DNA from: Deinococcus metalli
Lineage (GTDB): Bacteria; Deinococcota; Deinococci; Deinococcales; Deinococcaceae
Assembly (NCBI RefSeq): GCF_014201805.1
Contig: NZ_JACHFK010000004.1
Location: 248,001 to 312,000 of the forward strand
Direction of reading: 5' to 3'
Length of the DNA: 64,000 nucleotides
In this document: in pieces, positions 44,713 to 53,976 of the stretch
How positions within the stretch are numbered: position 1 is the first letter of the stretch
How the letters are laid out: each line of letters opens with the position of its first letter
The notes under the pieces: generated by a model
What the model saw: only the letters and a program-made list of their open reading frames with translations
Database searches by the model: none
Told to the model about the DNA's origin: nothing
Program-made: the position numbers and the translations under genes

Positions 44713-45938
44713 CCGCCGAGGCCCGCCCCGCCCGCACGGACCTCGTGGTGATGTACGGCCTCGTCATCATGCAGGTGCTGTTCTACTTCGATGCGAGCGC
44801 GCTGCTCCCATTCATGAACGACGGCGTCAAGAACGCGGTCTCGATTGTCCTGCTGGCCGTGGTGGCGGTGCTGTCGCTGCTCCGCGCACAGAGCGGCTCA
44901 CCGCTGCGCTTCGACCTGCGGCTGCTGCCGGTGCTGGGCTTCGTGCTGGCGTATGTGGTGGCGCTGGTCTTCACGCCGTACACCGATCTGCCGCAGTTCT
45001 ACGCCGGCAAGATCAGCAAGCTGCTGCTGATCAGCGTGCCGTCCATCCTGGCGCTCAACTATGTCCGCTGGACCCCTGCGCTGGCCGGGCGGACCTTCGG
45101 GTTTTTCAACGCGATGCTGCTGGTGGTGCTGGCGGACGGATCGTACCAGCTGCTGCGCGGCGCCAGCTACGTGTCGCGCGACGAGTCGTTCGGGATCGAC
45201 CCCATCAGCCTGGGGCGCGCAGCGGGCTTCTGCACGCTGTACGCGCTGGTCAAGATGGCCACCACGTCCGACATGCGCCGCCGGCACGCCGCGATGTACG
45301 TGCCCGCGCTGATGTTCTGCGGCAGCGTGATGTTCGCGTCGGGGTCGCGCGGTCCGCTGATCGCGCTGGCCGTGGCGTTCTTCAGCAGCGCGGTGCTGAT
45401 CCGCACGGTGCGCTACCGCCTCCGGGTGCTGAGCTTCGCGGCGCTGGCCCTGCTGCTGGGCGTCGTCGGCGTGAGCTACCTGCTCCAGAACGACGTGGCC
45501 TCCACCGGGCGGGTGCTGTCGTTCCTGCAGGGCGACCTGAACGTGGACCGCAGCGCCGAGATCCGCAGCCAGATGTACCTCGACGTGCTCCAGGCCATCC
45601 CACAGCACCTGCTCGGCCTGGGGCAGGCGGCGTCGCAGGTGTACACCGCCTACGACCTGAAGTACCCGCACAACCTCTTCCTGGAGGTGCAGCTCGAGGG
45701 CGGCGTGGCCGTCACGGCGCTGCTGGTGCTGGCCATCGCGGTCGCGTACCGCACCAGCCGCCGGGCGGTGGGCGGCACCCAGGTGCTGGTGCCCGTCACG
45801 CTCACGTACTTCCTGGTGAACAGCCAGTTCAGCGGGGACATCTCCAGTAACCGCTTCGTCCTGCTGATGCTGGCCATTGCCGCCGTCAGCCACGCCGCGC
45901 CCGCCATGCGCGGCGCCCTGAGCAAGGAGGCCATATGA
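44709..45938 (+). CDS. O-antigen ligase / Wzy-like polymerase
   Basis: A 409-residue membrane protein with ten or more hydrophobic segments. It has the large periplasmic loop typical of the family, containing SRGPLIALAVAF and a following GLGQAASQVYTAYDLKYPHN segment with the conserved His region. It probably polymerises repeat units in the periplasm. It is coupled to its neighbours by GTGA and ATGA overlaps. Confidence 0.85.
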   Translation: MTAEARPARTDLVVMYGLVIMQVLFYFDASALLPFMNDGVKNAVSIVLLAVVAVLSLLRAQSGSPLRFDLRLLPVLGFVLAYVVALVFTPYTDLPQFYAGKISKLLLISVPSILALNYVRWTPALAGRTFGFFNAMLLVVLADGSYQLLRGASYVSRDESFGIDPISLGRAAGFCTLYALVKMATTSDMRRRHAAMYVPALMFCGSVMFASGSRGPLIALAVAFFSSAVLIRTVRYRLRVLSFAALALLLGVVGVSYLLQNDVASTGRVLSFLQGDLNVDRSAEIRSQMYLDVLQAIPQHLLGLGQAASQVYTAYDLKYPHNLFLEVQLEGGVAVTALLVLAIAVAYRTSRRAVGGTQVLVPVTLTYFLVNSQFSGDISSNRFVLLMLAIAAVSHAAPAMRGALSKEAI

Positions 45939-47080
45939 GCCCCAGCCCACAGCGCGTGTGTTCCGTGACCCACCTGGACGTCAGCGCGGTCAACGGCCCC
46001 ACCAAGCACATGCTCGGCATCGCCACCGGGTTCTCGCGGCTGGACGTGGACGTCGAGCTGCTCGCCAGCGCGTCCGGCCGCCGCCCCGACTTCGGCGGCA
46101 CCCTCACGGCCCTGGCGGACGCGCAGCCGCGCACGCCGGCCGACCACCTGCGCTACCAGCTGCGCGTGCTGACCCACCTGTGGCGCCGCCGCGGGCAGTA
46201 CGACTGGATCTACGTGAGGGCCGGGTCGTTCATGCTCTCTCCCCTGTACGCGTGGCTGGCGCGGGCGCCGGTCGCCACGGAGATCAACGGCCTGCCGTAC
46301 CTGGAGGGCCGCTTCCCGAAAGCGCTGGAGCAGCTGATCCGGCGCCTGTTCGCGTGGCAGGTGCGCCGCGCGGCCCTGTGCGCGGTCGTGTCCGCCGAGC
46401 TGCGACAGCTCGTGACGGCGCTGGGCCAGCCCCGCGTCCTCCAGGTGATCAACGGGGTGGGCGACGACGACCTGCCGCCCACCCCGACGCGGCGCCCGGC
46501 ACCCAGCGGTCCGCACCGCCTGGTGTTCATCGGCGCGCTGCACGCGTGGCAGGGCGTGGACCTGGCCATCGAGGCCGTGCATCTGGCCACGCAGCGCGGC
46601 GCGGCGGTGCACCTGAAGGTCCTGGGCGACGGCCCGGAACGCGCGGCATTGCAGGCGCGGGTCGAGGACCTGGGGCTGGGGGAGCACGTCGAGCTGTGCG
46701 GCCACGTCGGCCGGGCCGAGGTGCACGCCGCACTGCGTGACGCGCACGTGGCGCTGGCGCCCTTCGTGCCGAACGAACGCAACCTGATGGTCGGGTTCTC
46801 TCCGCTGAAGATCTACGAATACCTGGCCTTCGACCTGCCGGTCATCACGACGCCGCTGTTCAAGGACCCCGAACTCATGGACGTGCTGGGCGACTTCGTG
46901 ACGATCGTACCCGCCACCAGCGAAGCGCTCGCGCAGGCGATCGAGGAGCGAGCCGCCCGGCCGCTCCCGGCGCCCCTGGCCCGGGACTGGATCGCCACCC
47001 ACCGCACATGGGACCGGGCCGCGCTGCACACCGCCGCCGCCATGCAGCTCACCCCCCCCACCCGCGAGGTGTCCGCATGA
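45935..47080 (+). CDS. Glycosyltransferase family 4
   Basis: A 381-residue GT-B glycosyltransferase. The C-terminal half has HRLVFIGALHAWQGVDLAIE, LGDGPER and the EX7E region from FSPLKIYEYLAFDLPVITT, typical of GT4. It adds a sugar to the lipid-linked repeat unit on the cytoplasmic face. ATG overlaps the polymerase stop. Confidence 0.9.
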   Translation: MSPSPQRVCSVTHLDVSAVNGPTKHMLGIATGFSRLDVDVELLASASGRRPDFGGTLTALADAQPRTPADHLRYQLRVLTHLWRRRGQYDWIYVRAGSFMLSPLYAWLARAPVATEINGLPYLEGRFPKALEQLIRRLFAWQVRRAALCAVVSAELRQLVTALGQPRVLQVINGVGDDDLPPTPTRRPAPSGPHRLVFIGALHAWQGVDLAIEAVHLATQRGAAVHLKVLGDGPERAALQARVEDLGLGEHVELCGHVGRAEVHAALRDAHVALAPFVPNERNLMVGFSPLKIYEYLAFDLPVITTPLFKDPELMDVLGDFVTIVPATSEALAQAIEERAARPLPAPLARDWIATHRTWDRAALHTAAAMQLTPPTREVSA

Positions 47081-48087
47081 CCACGACCGTTCCGCCTGTC
47101 CTGAGTGTCGTCATCGGTGTGCGCAACGGCCGGCAGCACATCACGGGCTGCCTCGACCAGATCTACGACCAGGGTCTGCGCCCCGAGGAGTTCGAGGTGA
47201 TCGTCGCCGACGGCCGCTCCAGCGACGGCACCGTGGCCGAGATCGGCGCGTACGTGCGCGAACGCGGCATCACCAACCTGCGCGTGATCGACAACGAGCG
47301 GCTGACCCTGGCGGCGGCGTTCAACGAGGCCATCCCACACCTGCGCGGGCAGTTCATGGCGAAGGTGGACGCGCAGTCGCGCATTGGGCCGGGGTACTTC
47401 CGGGTGCTGATGGACGCGCTGGCCCGTCATCCCGGGGCGGCCGTGGCGGGCGGGCGCTTCGAACCCAGTGGAGACAGCACCGACAGCCGTTCGTGGGCAC
47501 GGGTGTTCAACGACCCGTGGCTGGTCGGGCCGGCCCGCTACCGCTATGCCCAGGAGGAACAGTTCATCGACACCGTGTACCTGGGCGTGTACCGCACCGC
47601 CGTGATCCGGCAGGTCGGCGCCTTCGACGAGCGGCTGCTGCGTAGCGAGGACACCGACTACAACCACCGCATCCGCGCGCTGGGCCACACGATCGTGCTG
47701 GTGCCGCAGGCCGCCGCCACGTATTTCGTGCGCCGCAGCTACCACGACGCGTTCAAGCAGTTTCACGGGTACGCGTACTACCGCTACGCCTTCATCCGCA
47801 AGCACGGCATGCCCCTGACCATCCGGCAGAAGGCTCCCCTGGCGGGCTTCGCGGCGCTGCTCGCCCTGGCCGTGACAGCGCCGTGGTCGTGGCCGGCGCT
47901 GCTGGGCGCCGTGCTGGGCTACTGCGCCGTTTTCCTGTGGCGGGCCTCACTGAAACGGGGCGGCGAGGGCGCGCCGCTGCTGAAGGTCTTTCTGGTGTAC
48001 CTCGTCGTGCACGCCGCGTATCTGGCAGGAAACGTCCACTACGTGGTGGCGTCGCTGCTGCGTGGGCGGCGGGTGACGTCCGTCTAG
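47077..48087 (+). CDS. Glycosyltransferase family 2 with C-terminal membrane segments
   Basis: A 336-residue GT-A enzyme. The N-terminal VLSVVIGVRNGRQHI, VIVADGRSSDGT and AKVDAQSRI (the DxD equivalent) segments are followed by the ED motif in RSEDTDYNHR. Two or three hydrophobic segments lie after residue 265. ATG 47077 overlaps the GT4 stop. The last base pair of its TAG is within a CTAG that also forms the stop of the convergent ligase gene. Confidence 0.9.
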   Translation: MTTTVPPVLSVVIGVRNGRQHITGCLDQIYDQGLRPEEFEVIVADGRSSDGTVAEIGAYVRERGITNLRVIDNERLTLAAAFNEAIPHLRGQFMAKVDAQSRIGPGYFRVLMDALARHPGAAVAGGRFEPSGDSTDSRSWARVFNDPWLVGPARYRYAQEEQFIDTVYLGVYRTAVIRQVGAFDERLLRSEDTDYNHRIRALGHTIVLVPQAAATYFVRRSYHDAFKQFHGYAYYRYAFIRKHGMPLTIRQKAPLAGFAALLALAVTAPWSWPALLGAVLGYCAVFLWRASLKRGGEGAPLLKVFLVYLVVHAAYLAGNVHYVVASLLRGRRVTSV

Positions 48088-49355
48088 GACGCGTGCACCG
48101 GGGGCGCCGCGGCGTCCGATGAAGCGCGCTCCTGACGCTGGGCGGCCAGGCCGAGCAGCGTGAACGCGACGGCGGCCGTGCCGGGAATGGCCGTGAGGTG
48201 CGCGTCGTACAGCCCGGCGAAGGCCAGGGCCGGCAGGGCCGACCACCACGTCAGGGCTGCGAGCCGGCCCGAGCGGGATGTCAGGGGAAGCAGCAGCGTC
48301 AGCCAGTACAGGGCCGCGCCCACCGCGCCGGTCTCGGCCGCCATCTGCAGGGTGTCGTTGTGGGCGTAGTTCACGAGCTGTCGGTCGATGTTGGCGCCGA
48401 CCCTGCGCTCCTCCGCGCGGAACCGGGGCGCCTCCCGCACGAACTGCCCCACGCCCACGCCGGTCACCGGGGACGCGGCCCACATCTCGCGGCCGTAGCG
48501 CCATACCGCCTGCCGGCCCGTTAGGAAACGCGTCCAGGAGTTCGACAGCCCGATCGCCGACTGGCGGGCCGCGAACTGCGCCTGTCCGGCCGGACTCAGG
48601 AAGTACGTGCCGGTGCCCAGCGCGGCCGTGAGCAGCGCCGCAGTCAGCAGCGCGCCGCCGCGGGGAGAGCGCCGCCACAGCCACACCACGCCGGGCAGCA
48701 CCGTGGCGAGCAGTACGGCCGGGATGCTGCTGGAATCCGTCCGGAAATCGGCCACATGCAGGGCGACCAGCAGCGCGAGCAGCAGCGGAGTAAACCACCC
48801 AGGGCGCGTGAACAGCAGGGCGCTGCTCAACAGAGCCGCCACGGGAATCAGCAGGCCGCTGAAGTGGCTGGGATTGAAGTAAGGGCCGGTCAGCAGCGCG
48901 GGCCCGGCGCCGGGATAGTACGCGAAGCCCGGTACGCCCACGCCGCGGAGTTGCAGCCCCGCCAGCAGCAGTGCGGCGGCCCCGGTGGCGATCACGCCGC
49001 CCAGAACCGCGCGGCGGCGTGTGGGGGTGTCCGCGAACCCGTGCACGCACACGGCGGCGCCCACGATGGCCGTCCACGCACCCGCCCAGCGCAGCGCCTG
49101 CCAGTGGTCCGGCCCCCACGTGGTGCTGAGCCAGATCCACACCAGCAGCGCCGCCGCGGCGAGGGTCCACGCCGGATGGGTCGTGGGCCACCGCCCGCGC
49201 ACCGAGGCCGCCAGGACCGCGCTGAGCACGGTCACGCTCCCCAGCGCCGCCAGGCCGTCCAGCCCCCAGCCCCCGGTGCTGCCCTGGGCGAGCACTGCCC
49301 ACGCCACAGTCACCCCGGCCAGCAGCAGTGTCAGGACGTCGGGCAGGCCGCGCAC
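48084..49355 (-). CDS. Second O-antigen ligase-like membrane protein
   Basis: A protein of about 423 residues with ten or more membrane segments and a periplasmic loop containing SNSWTRFLTGR and VGVGQFVREAPRF, ending LVNYAHNDTLQMAAETG. The H-N-D before a membrane helix is typical of the Wzy_C/WaaL family. GTG 49355 is the chosen start; a CTG at 49364 overlaps the TPR-gene stop as CTGA. Together with the TPR gene it may ligate or polymerise a different glycan from the enzyme at 44709. Confidence 0.82.
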   Translation of the reverse strand: MRGLPDVLTLLLAGVTVAWAVLAQGSTGGWGLDGLAALGSVTVLSAVLAASVRGRWPTTHPAWTLAAAALLVWIWLSTTWGPDHWQALRWAGAWTAIVGAAVCVHGFADTPTRRRAVLGGVIATGAAALLLAGLQLRGVGVPGFAYYPGAGPALLTGPYFNPSHFSGLLIPVAALLSSALLFTRPGWFTPLLLALLVALHVADFRTDSSSIPAVLLATVLPGVVWLWRRSPRGGALLTAALLTAALGTGTYFLSPAGQAQFAARQSAIGLSNSWTRFLTGRQAVWRYGREMWAASPVTGVGVGQFVREAPRFRAEERRVGANIDRQLVNYAHNDTLQMAAETGAVGAALYWLTLLLPLTSRSGRLAALTWWSALPALAFAGLYDAHLTAIPGTAAVAFTLLGLAAQRQERASSDAAAPPVHAS

Positions 49356-49360
49356 GGCGC

Positions 49361-49945
49361 TCAGGAGCGACCCCGCACGCGACGCAGGCCGGCGTCGCAC
49401 GGCCACACCACGTCGATGGCCCAGCAGCGCTCGTAGGCAGCGCGCGCCTCGGCGAAGCGAGAGAGTTGCTCGAGGTACCCCGCGCGCTCCAGCCACAGGC
49501 CCGCGTTGGCCGGATCGAGGGTCAGGGCCGGGTCGAGCAGCGCCACGGCGCGACCATAGCGCTCCTTGAAGGCGTACATGCGCGCATGCTCGAAGGGCAC
49601 CGCCGCCCAGTGCGGACTGAGCTGCGCGGCCCGCGTGTACGCCACGTCGGCAGCGTGCTGGAGGGCGGGCGTGTCGCGGAAGAACCACAGGCTCCGGGCG
49701 GCCGTGGCGTAGCTGAGCTGCAGCGCGGCGTCGCGGGGACTGACCAGCGTGGCCTGCCGGCGCAGGGCGAGCGCCGCGTCGAAATCGCCGCGGCGCTGCG
49801 CGGCGTCGGCGGCGGCCGCCCGGCTCTGGCCGCGCCAGTCGGTCACGGCCACCACCAGCGGCACGCACGCCAGCAGGGCGCCGAGCATTGCCACCCACAC
49901 GCGCACCAGTACATGCAGGGGGGAGACGGCGGCGCGCGCGGTCAC
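49361..49945 (-). CDS. Membrane-anchored TPR-like protein
   Basis: A 194-residue protein with one N-terminal membrane segment (about 12-34) and helical repeats after residue 40 (AAQRRGDFDAALALRRQATL and later ALLDPALTLDPANAGLWLER) that read as tetratricopeptide repeats. O-antigen ligase-like proteins are often paired or fused with TPR domains. It lies directly upstream of, and nearly overlaps, the ligase gene. Confidence 0.8.
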   Translation of the reverse strand: MTARAAVSPLHVLVRVWVAMLGALLACVPLVVAVTDWRGQSRAAAADAAQRRGDFDAALALRRQATLVSPRDAALQLSYATAARSLWFFRDTPALQHAADVAYTRAAQLSPHWAAVPFEHARMYAFKERYGRAVALLDPALTLDPANAGLWLERAGYLEQLSRFAEARAAYERCWAIDVVWPCDAGLRRVRGRS

Positions 49946-49976
49946 GGCAGTGGACCGGACCCGGGGCCGGCGGACT

Positions 49977-50441
49977 TCAGTCGCCCGCGCCGCGCGGCGT
50001 GACCGGGGAGGTGGCGTTCTTCGCGGCGGAGTTGGCGAGGGCCAGGGTGGTCGGGTTGCTGATCGCGGACGTCAGGCTCTCGGCAGAGGTCACGGCCATG
50101 TCCGGATTGGCCGCGATCAGGGCGCCCACCTGGGCATCGGTCAGGACCTTGCCGCTGGCCGACTCCAGCACCGCGCGCGTGAGCAGGAGCGTCGGCGCGG
50201 GCTTGTTCCCGTACGTCAGGAGGTTGCTGAGCACCGCCGGCGACACCCGCAGGCTCTTGAGCAGCGCGTCGTAGGCGGGCGTGCCGGCCTTGACAGCCTG
50301 CAGAGCGGCGGGGTTCAGCGCGACGCCGCGGGCCTTGCCGATCAGCGCCAGCGCCGCGAAGCCGCTGATGGTGGACGTCTGGGCGGCGGCCACGGTGGTG
50401 ACCAGCGCCGCCGTGGTCAGTAGCAGGGGGGTGAAGTTCAT
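49977..50441 (-). CDS. Secreted hypothetical protein
   Basis: A 154-residue protein with a clear signal peptide (MNFTPLLLTTAALVTTVAAA) and ATG 50441 after AAGGAG. The mature part is Ala/Leu/Thr-rich and mostly helical, with no Cys and no recognised domain. It is first in the minus-strand set with the TPR and ligase genes, and diverges from the BY-kinase gene, so a role in exopolysaccharide assembly is possible. Confidence 0.7.
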   Translation of the reverse strand: MNFTPLLLTTAALVTTVAAAQTSTISGFAALALIGKARGVALNPAALQAVKAGTPAYDALLKSLRVSPAVLSNLLTYGNKPAPTLLLTRAVLESASGKVLTDAQVGALIAANPDMAVTSAESLTSAISNPTTLALANSAAKNATSPVTPRGAGD

Positions 50442-50565
50442 GCGCTCTCCTTGCCGCGGCCAGCCGCGTGACGATCACGGACCAGAGAGGCGTGACCAGG
50501 TGTTCACCGTAGCAAGTCGCGGCCCCCGAGGCGGAGGGTTTTTTCACGTCCTGACCGCCCGAACT

Positions 50566-50599
50566 GGGGGGGGCCTCCCCCCACTTATGGTAGATAATG
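50566..50599 (+). promoter_or_regulatory. G8/C6 hairpin tract and -10 element upstream of the BY-kinase gene
   Basis: A run of eight G (50566-50573) faces six C (50577-50582), where a -35 would sit for GATAAT (50594-50599). The element precedes GTG 50638 by about 40 bases. Homopolymer length changes here would alter promoter spacing. Confidence 0.4.
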
Positions 50600-50637
50600 C
50601 CGGGCGTGACCGAACCTCGGATGCAGGAGAACTCCTC

Positions 50638-52260
50638 GTGACCGCCCTGGGAGCCGACTCGGCTCCGCGCTCGCCGGCAGACATCGACCTCGTGCAGGTG
50701 TACGCGGCGCTGCGTCGCCGCTGGCCGGCGCTGCTGCTGATCCCGCTGCTGGTCGGTGGCCTGACTTTTGCCCTCGCGCGACGGCAGGCGCCGGTCTTCG
50801 AGGCCTCGACCAGCCTGATGTCCTCGATGCCCGACAGCAGCAACGCCATAGTGAGCGGCGCGTCGCTCACTGCGTCGCAATTGCCGCAGGGCGCGGTGGA
50901 CGAGGTGATCCACAGCCGCGGCACCGTCACGCGGATCGACGAACTGCTCAGCGATTCGGACCTGTCGCCCGCCACGGTCGAGACCATCCGCAGCGACCTG
51001 GACAACGAGCTGGCGATGGAGCGCTTCAAGCGCATCACCGTGCGGTCCAAGCTCGACACCAACCAGCGCGGCGTGTATGAGCTGCGCGCCAGCGCGGGTA
51101 CGCCCGATGCGGCCCAGCTGCTCGCGTCCAGCGCGGCTCAGGCGCTGCTGGAGTGGGACCTGCGCCGCGCTCAGGAAGGCGTGACGCGCGCGCGGCGCAC
51201 GTTGCAGCAGCAGCTCGACAACATCAACCAGCGGCTGGCCGCGACGACCGCCGGCTCCGTGGAGCACCAGAGCCTGATCGCCGCGCGTGGTCAACTATTG
51301 CTGAATCTGTCGCAGACGGCCGCCTTCGAGGAGGGCGCGCGCGGCAACCTGACGCTGCTGGCCGAAGCGAACGCGCCGCGGGTGCCGGTGTACCCCCGGC
51401 CGGTCCGGACCGCGGGGCTGGCTGCGCTGGTGGCGCTGCTCCTCACGGCCGCCGCCATCCTGATCGGAGACGCGCTGCGCCGCCGCATCCAGCACGCCGG
51501 CGACCTGCTGGCCGTGGGCGTGCCGGTGCTGGGCGAACTGCCCCGGTTGCGGCGCATCAAGCGCAACGAGGTGGTGGGCGCGGCGCGCAGCGGTGAACTG
51601 TACGAATCGGCCGGCTTCGTGCGGGTGAACCTGAGCATGGCGGCCGGGGAACGCGGCTCGATCATCGCCGTGAGCAGTTCCCGGCCCGGTGAGGGCAAGA
51701 GCAGCGTGACCGCCGCCACCGCGAGTTCGTTGTCGGTCGCCGGGAAACGCGTGCTGATCATCGACCTGGACCTGCACCGGCCCACGCAGCACGAGTTCTG
51801 GCAGGTGATGGGCCGGCCCAGCGTGGCCCTGCCGGGCAGCCACGACTCGCGGCAGACGACGGTGGTGCAGGCCCTCGAGAACCCGTACGCGGCCAGCGTG
51901 GTCGACCTGGGCGGCGGCGTCCACCTGCTGCCGGCCGGCGAGACCGGGCGGCGCGCCGCGTCGCTCCTCAGCGCCGAGGGCTTCGGCCAGATCCTGCGGG
52001 AGTGGGCCACGGCATACGACGTGGTCCTGATCGACACGCCGCCCCTGCTGGCCCTGTCCGACGGCTACGTGATCGCCCGCAACGCCGACGGCCTGGTGCT
52101 GGTCGTGGAGAGCCAGGAAACCTCTGTGCCGGAGGTGGAGCAGGTCCTGCGCGCCGCCCAGTCCAGCGGCGCCCCGGTGATCGGCGCGGTGCTGAACAAG
52201 GTCCGGCGCGGCGGTCAGTCGTACTTCTACTCGGCGTACCGGTACACGCGCGCCACCTGA
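50638..52260 (+). CDS. Wzc-type tyrosine autokinase / chain-length regulator
   Basis: A 540-residue protein. A Wzz domain with two membrane segments (about 35-53 and 260-280) encloses a periplasmic coiled-coil region. The cytoplasmic BY-kinase domain has Walker A SSRPGEGKSS (about 345-355), Walker A' VLIIDLDLHRP and Walker B VVLIDTPPLL. The C-terminal tyrosine cluster SYFYSAYRY is the usual autophosphorylation tail. GTG 50638 follows AGGAGA. It controls polymer length and export. Confidence 0.93.
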   Translation: MTALGADSAPRSPADIDLVQVYAALRRRWPALLLIPLLVGGLTFALARRQAPVFEASTSLMSSMPDSSNAIVSGASLTASQLPQGAVDEVIHSRGTVTRIDELLSDSDLSPATVETIRSDLDNELAMERFKRITVRSKLDTNQRGVYELRASAGTPDAAQLLASSAAQALLEWDLRRAQEGVTRARRTLQQQLDNINQRLAATTAGSVEHQSLIAARGQLLLNLSQTAAFEEGARGNLTLLAEANAPRVPVYPRPVRTAGLAALVALLLTAAAILIGDALRRRIQHAGDLLAVGVPVLGELPRLRRIKRNEVVGAARSGELYESAGFVRVNLSMAAGERGSIIAVSSSRPGEGKSSVTAATASSLSVAGKRVLIIDLDLHRPTQHEFWQVMGRPSVALPGSHDSRQTTVVQALENPYAASVVDLGGGVHLLPAGETGRRAASLLSAEGFGQILREWATAYDVVLIDTPPLLALSDGYVIARNADGLVLVVESQETSVPEVEQVLRAAQSSGAPVIGAVLNKVRRGGQSYFYSAYRYTRAT

Positions 52261-52275
52261 GCAGTCTCAGGTGGC
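52252..52275. terminator. Convergent terminator hairpin
   Basis: A perfect 10-bp stem (GCCACCTGAG with CTCAGGTGGC) and 4-base loop span the BY-kinase stop, upstream of the convergent dehydrogenase end. Confidence 0.75.
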
Positions 52276-52299
52276 ATGGCGTGAGTGCGGGCTCCGTGG

Positions 52300-53622
52300 T
52301 TACAGCAGTTCCACCGCACCCGGCGCGTGGCGGGCTGCTCCGCGCGTGTCGAAGATCTGCGGCACGCGCAGGCTCAGCGCGTTGAAGTCGAAGCACGAGT
52401 GGTGCGTGAGGATCACGGCGACGTCCGTCCACGCGCAGGTCTCGTCGTCCAGCTCGGCCCTCACGGCCTGGAGGTGCGGGCCGTGGTGGTGCGGCAGTTC
52501 CTCCACATAGGGATCGACGTAGCGCACCTGCGCGCCGTGGCGCTCCAGTTCCCGGATGACGTCCATCGCGGGGCTCTCGCGGGCGTCGTCCACGTCGGGC
52601 TTGTAGGTCACGCCCAGCACGAGCACGTGGCTGCCGCGCAGCGCCTTGGCCCGCGCGTTGAGCACGTTCATCAGGCGGCCCACGATGTAGCGGGGCATGC
52701 CGCTGTTCACCTGGTCGGCCAGATCGATGAAGCGGGTCGCGAAGCCCTCCTTGCGGGCGCGCCACGCGAGGTAGTGCGGGTCAAGCGGAATGCAGTGCCC
52801 GCCGATGCCGGGGCCGGGGTAGAAGGGCATGAAGCCGAAGGGTTTGGTGGCGGCGGCGTCCACGACCTCCCACACGTTCACGCCCAGGGCCTGGCAGATC
52901 ATGGCGAGTTCGTTCGCGTAGCCGATGTTTACGGCCCGGAAGGTGTTCTCGTGCAGCTTGGCCATCTCGGCCACGCGCGCGGAGCTGACCGGGTGGACGC
53001 TCGGCAGGAACGCGCGGTACAGCGCGGTCGCCAACTCGGTGCTGCGCGGACCGATCCCGCCGACCAGTTTGGGGATGTTGCCGGTGTTGAACTTCGCGTT
53101 GCCGGGATCGACGCGTTCCGGGCTGAACGCCACAAAGAGGTCCTCGTCGGGGATCAGGCCGCCCTGCGCGAGCATGGGCACCAGCATCTCGTCGGTGGTG
53201 CCGGGGTACGTGGTGCTCTCCAGCACGACCAGGGTGCCGGGTCGCACGTGCTCGGCGACCAGGCTGGCCGCGCGCTCGATGTACTTCATGTCCGGCTGCT
53301 TGGACTCGTCGAGCGGCGTGGGCACGCACAGGATGTACACGTCGTGTCCAGCCAGGTCGGCGCCGCGGCTGGTGGCGCGCAGCGTGTCCAGACCCAGAAG
53401 TTCAGCGACATCGGTGTGCGCCACGTCCTGCACGGGACTGCGGCCGGCGTTGATCTCGTCGACCTTCCTCGCCTGCGGATCGAAACCGGTGACGGCGAAG
53501 CCGCTGCGTGCCAGGTGCACCGCCAGCGGGGTGCCCACATACCCCAGGCCGAGCACGGCGATTCTGGCGGTGCGCTGCGCGAGTTTCACGTCGAGGGCGG
53601 CGGCGGTGGTGGTCAGGGTCAT
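52300..53622 (-). CDS. UDP-N-acetyl-hexosamine / UDP-glucose dehydrogenase family protein
   Basis: A 440-residue nucleotide-sugar 6-dehydrogenase. The N-terminal Rossmann motif is VLGLGYVGTPLAV; the central block is KLHENTFRAVNIGYANEL. The catalytic Cys lies in GIGGHCIPLDPHYL (about residue 275), and the C-terminal UDP-binding part has LGVTYKPDVDDARESPA. The sequence resembles WbpA/WecC-type enzymes more than UDP-glucose dehydrogenase. It makes a uronic acid precursor for the polysaccharide. ATG 53622 follows AGGAGG. Confidence 0.9.
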   Translation of the reverse strand: MTLTTTAAALDVKLAQRTARIAVLGLGYVGTPLAVHLARSGFAVTGFDPQARKVDEINAGRSPVQDVAHTDVAELLGLDTLRATSRGADLAGHDVYILCVPTPLDESKQPDMKYIERAASLVAEHVRPGTLVVLESTTYPGTTDEMLVPMLAQGGLIPDEDLFVAFSPERVDPGNAKFNTGNIPKLVGGIGPRSTELATALYRAFLPSVHPVSSARVAEMAKLHENTFRAVNIGYANELAMICQALGVNVWEVVDAAATKPFGFMPFYPGPGIGGHCIPLDPHYLAWRARKEGFATRFIDLADQVNSGMPRYIVGRLMNVLNARAKALRGSHVLVLGVTYKPDVDDARESPAMDVIRELERHGAQVRYVDPYVEELPHHHGPHLQAVRAELDDETCAWTDVAVILTHHSCFDFNALSLRVPQIFDTRGAARHAPGAVELL

Positions 53623-53976
53623 CACGGTGTGGGCCTCCTGCCGCGTGTGCTCCGGCGGCGAGTGGGACGCCATTGCTCTGGACAATGACGTGCTCGGGTA
53701 CCGGGTTACCTTACGGAACCGCTGGAGACGTGGTGGAGCGAAAATTTAACACACACGGGCCGTTTCAACCCAATCAGGTGGGTTTACACTGAAGTAAGAG
53801 AGTTGTAAGTCGTTTTCAGTCCTCCAAAATAGCTACTGCTGCCGTCTTGTAAGGTATTTGCAAGGCTCGAGTGTATTTAAATCAAACTCTTAGTCGAGAT
53901 GCAGGATGACTGAACTGGCGGGTCCTGACCGTCCGGCCGTCCGTTCCCCGGTTCCCACCCGGCGTGATCTGCAGCC
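53623..53976. other. AT-rich intergenic region at the end of the exopolysaccharide cluster
   Basis: About 53690-53900 is strikingly AT-rich for this genome. It includes an inverted repeat CTTGTAA-N5-TTGCAAG (53846-53864), a TAAATTT run and TTGAAA on the minus strand upstream of the dehydrogenase, but no well-spaced promoter pair. No gene is evident; a short frame from about 53906 plus is not convincing. Confidence 0.45.
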
